Translations under genes and position numbers: made by a program
Shown here: piece by piece, positions 6,687-7,686 of the stretch
Position numbering within the stretch: the first letter of the stretch is position 1
How the letters are laid out: every line of letters begins with the position of its first letter
Notes under the pieces: generated by a model
Seen by the model: the letters and a program-made list of their open reading frames with translations, nothing else
What the model was told of the DNA's origin: nothing
Databases searched by the model: none
Source of the DNA: an uncultured Sphingomonadales bacterium
GTDB lineage: Bacteria; Pseudomonadota; Alphaproteobacteria; Sphingomonadales; Sphingomonadaceae
Direction of reading: 5' to 3'
Assembly: GCA_903893935.1 (NCBI GenBank)
Contig: CAITOD010000355.1
Location: forward strand, 1 to 7,686
Length of the DNA stretch: 7,686 nucleotides

Positions 6687-6937
6687 TCCAGGTGCAGCGG
6701 CTGCGCCGGGGTCTTGTCACGCCCGGCGAGCAGGGCATCGACGTCTTCATCGCTCAGTGCGATCTGGCGGCCGGTTTCCCACAGCAAGTCGCCCATGCGC
6801 GGGCGGCCCTCGGGTTTTACGGCGAGCGCAAGGATCGCTCGCACTTCGGCTTCGGTGCTGCGCCCGTGGTGCGCCGCACGCGCCTTCAGCGCGAGGTGAA
6901 TGTCGTCGGGGACGTTGCGGATGGTCAGCACACCCAT
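6683..6937 (-). CDS. FitA-like ribbon-helix-helix antitoxin
   Basis: The 84-residue protein is the antitoxin partner of the adjacent PIN toxin and probably represses its own operon. Its N-terminal half fits a ribbon-helix-helix DNA-binding fold of the FitA/Arc type: strand VLTIRNVP (3-10), helix DDIHLALKARAAHHG (11-25), then RSTEAEVRAILALAV (26-40). The C-terminal part (about 45-84) should wrap around the toxin. The frame is open 16 codons further upstream, but those codons lie inside the inverted repeat. ATG 6937 is preceded by a near-perfect AGGGAGG ribosome binding site (6950-6944 on the minus strand) 6 bases away, and it gives the usual FitA-like N-terminus, so it is chosen. The gene overlaps the toxin start by 4 bases. 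Regulation is likely by binding the 43-bp inverted repeat immediately upstream, which contains the operon promoter. Confidence 0.9.
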   Translation of the reverse strand: MGVLTIRNVPDDIHLALKARAAHHGRSTEAEVRAILALAVKPEGRPRMGDLLWETGRQIALSDEDVDALLAGRDKTPAQPLHLE

Positions 6938-6943
6938 ATCAAT

Positions 6944-6950
6944 CCTCCCT
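6944..6950 (-). promoter_or_regulatory. Strong ribosome binding site that fixes the antitoxin start
   Basis: On the minus strand AGGGAGG lies 6 bases before ATG 6937, the best Shine-Dalgarno match in the window. It decides between this start and the upstream in-frame ATG at 6985. Its first base coincides with the outer end of the inverted repeat. Confidence 0.8.
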
Positions 6951-6992
6951 GCACCGATGACAGCATGGTAGCCATTTGCTGTCATCGGTGCA
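6950..6992. repeat. Long perfect inverted repeat, probable toxin-antitoxin operator
   Basis: The arms TGCACCGATGACAGCA (6950-6965) and TGCTGTCATCGGTGCA (6977-6992) are perfect complements over 16 bp around an 11-base centre. The centre region carries a second small palindrome, ATGG-TAG-CCAT (6965-6975). The repeat fills most of the 77-base gap between clpA and the antitoxin gene and overlaps the predicted -35 and -10. This fits a site bound by a dimer pair of the ribbon-helix-helix antitoxin. The inner TGCTGTCA half-site resembles the TGCTATCA-type half-site I recall for gonococcal FitA; this was not checked. Confidence 0.85.
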
Positions 6993-6993
6993 A
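6965..6993 (-). promoter_or_regulatory. Candidate sigma-70-type promoter of the toxin-antitoxin operon
   Basis: On the minus strand TTGCAC (6993-6988, four of six -35 consensus bases) is followed after exactly 17 bases by TACCAT (6970-6965, four of six -10 bases). The predicted start near 6958 leaves about 20 bases of leader with the AGGGAGG ribosome binding site. Both boxes touch arms of the inverted repeat, so a bound repressor would block polymerase. Confidence 0.55.
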
Positions 6994-7014
6994 GCGCGAG
7001 GATTGCCAGCGGGC

Positions 7015-7686
7015 TTACGCCTCGTCAGCATTCGGCGCCGGCGTTGTCCCGGCGGCCTTGCCCTTGCGCGCGCGCTTCTTCACAACTTTGGGCGCAGCCG
7101 GGGTCAGCTCAAACGACATCGCATCGTCTTTGAGGCTCACGTGGACTTCGCCGCCGTTGGCCAGTTTGCCGAACAGCAGTTCTTCGGCGAGCGGTTTCTT
7201 GACCTTTTCCTGGATAACGCGCGCCATCGGGCGCGCGCCATACATGCGGTCATAGCCGGCTTTGGCGAGCCAGGCGCGTGCGTCGCTGTCGAACTGGATG
7301 TGGACGTTCTGCTCGGCCAGTTGCAGTTCGAGCTGGAGGATGAATTTGTCGACCACGCGGCTGACAACTTCGGAGGGCAGATAGCCGAACGGCACGATCG
7401 CATCGAGCCGGTTGCGGAATTCGGGGGTGAACAGGCGTTTGACGGCTTCGTCGCCGGCATCGGCCTTGGAAATGTCGCCGAACCCGATCCCGTTGCGCGC
7501 CATGTCGGATGCGCCCGCGTTGGTGGTCATGATCAGCACCACGTTGCGGAAATCGACGGTTTTGCCGTGGTGGTCGGTCAGCCGGCCGTTGTCCATCACC
7601 TGGAGCAGGATGTTGAACAGATCGGGGTGCGCCTTTTCGATTTCATCGAGCAGCAGCACGCAATGCGGTTGCTGGTCGATGGCATC
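7015..7686 (-). CDS. clpA: ATP-dependent Clp protease ATP-binding subunit ClpA (3' part, 5' end outside the window)
   Basis: ClpA is the Hsp100 unfoldase that feeds substrates, including N-degron proteins delivered by ClpS, to the ClpP peptidase in the cytoplasm. Only the C-terminal 223 residues are here, covering the later part of the second AAA+ domain. Visible in window residue numbers: Walker B LLLDE (11-15) within DEIEKAHPD, sensor 1 TTNAG (54-58), the ClpP-docking tripeptide IGF (67-69), the TPEFRNRLD segment with the arginine finger, and sensor 2 GARPMARVI. The docking loop marks it as ClpP-binding ClpA rather than ClpB, which lacks the loop. The frame is open through base 7686, so the visible part has no start. 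The final 25 or so residues are Lys/Ala-rich and lack conserved motifs. The TAA stop lies 22 bases before the inverted repeat of the downstream toxin-antitoxin operon on the same strand, and no terminator with a T run is seen between them. Confidence 0.97.
   Translation of the reverse strand, partial: DAIDQQPHCVLLLDEIEKAHPDLFNILLQVMDNGRLTDHHGKTVDFRNVVLIMTTNAGASDMARNGIGFGDISKADAGDEAVKRLFTPEFRNRLDAIVPFGYLPSEVVSRVVDKFILQLELQLAEQNVHIQFDSDARAWLAKAGYDRMYGARPMARVIQEKVKKPLAEELLFGKLANGGEVHVSLKDDAMSFELTPAAPKVVKKRARKGKAAGTTPAPNADEA

Noticed and set aside
6408..6899. Plus-strand open frames opposite the toxin-antitoxin genes
   Set aside because: They have no motifs or ribosome binding sites and are antisense to two recognised, overlapping genes.
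6938..6985. Longer antitoxin starting at the in-frame ATG at 6985
   Set aside because: The extra 16 codons lie in the inverted repeat and overlap the predicted promoter, there is no ribosome binding site in front of them, and AGGGAGG is ideally placed for ATG 6937.

Overview
The window is GC-rich, densely packed chromosomal DNA from an alphaproteobacterium. The style of the proteins (FtsH, MepM-like peptidase, Asp-type HemB, ClpA with an IGF loop) and the codon use suggest a member of the Sphingomonadales such as Sphingomonas or Novosphingobium. This is inferred from familiarity with those proteins, not from a database search. Almost all of it is ordinary housekeeping sequence. No phage, insertion sequence, CRISPR array, tRNA or rRNA is visible, and no gene-free stretch exceeds 100 bases.

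Plus strand, left to right: the 3' two thirds of ftsH (1-1302, cut by the window edge) is followed after 5 bases by a zeta-crystallin-type NAD(P)H:quinone oxidoreductase (1308-2285). A 92-base gap with two small hairpins leads to a membrane-anchored MepM-like M23 peptidoglycan endopeptidase (2378-3949). After 49 bases comes a tight group: hemB (3999-4991), a gamma-class carbonic anhydrase-like protein (4995-5561) 3 bases later, and a DUF167/YggU protein (5542-5826) that overlaps the previous gene by 20 bases. A terminator-like hairpin and a promoter candidate precede a short exported protein of unknown function (5904-6230).

Minus strand, right to left: the 3' third of clpA (7686-7015, cut by the window edge) precedes a two-gene toxin-antitoxin operon, a FitA-like ribbon-helix-helix antitoxin (6937-6683) and a VapC/FitB PIN-domain toxin (6686-6267) joined by an ATGA stop/start overlap. 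The toxin gene converges on the exported-protein gene, with hairpins between them.

The themes are membrane and cytoplasmic protein quality control at the two ends (FtsH, ClpA), wall remodelling and haem synthesis in the middle, and a compact stress-type accessory module beside clpA. The most informative non-coding feature is a 43-bp inverted repeat (6950-6992; 16-bp perfect arms, 11-base centre) upstream of the antitoxin. A sigma-70-like promoter lies in it so that one arm covers the -35 and the other reaches the -10, the geometry expected of an autoregulatory operator. I did not find convincing evidence of a previously undescribed system. The best candidates for a closer look are that operator, the uncharacterised exported protein, and the long proline-rich cytoplasmic tail of the M23 peptidase.
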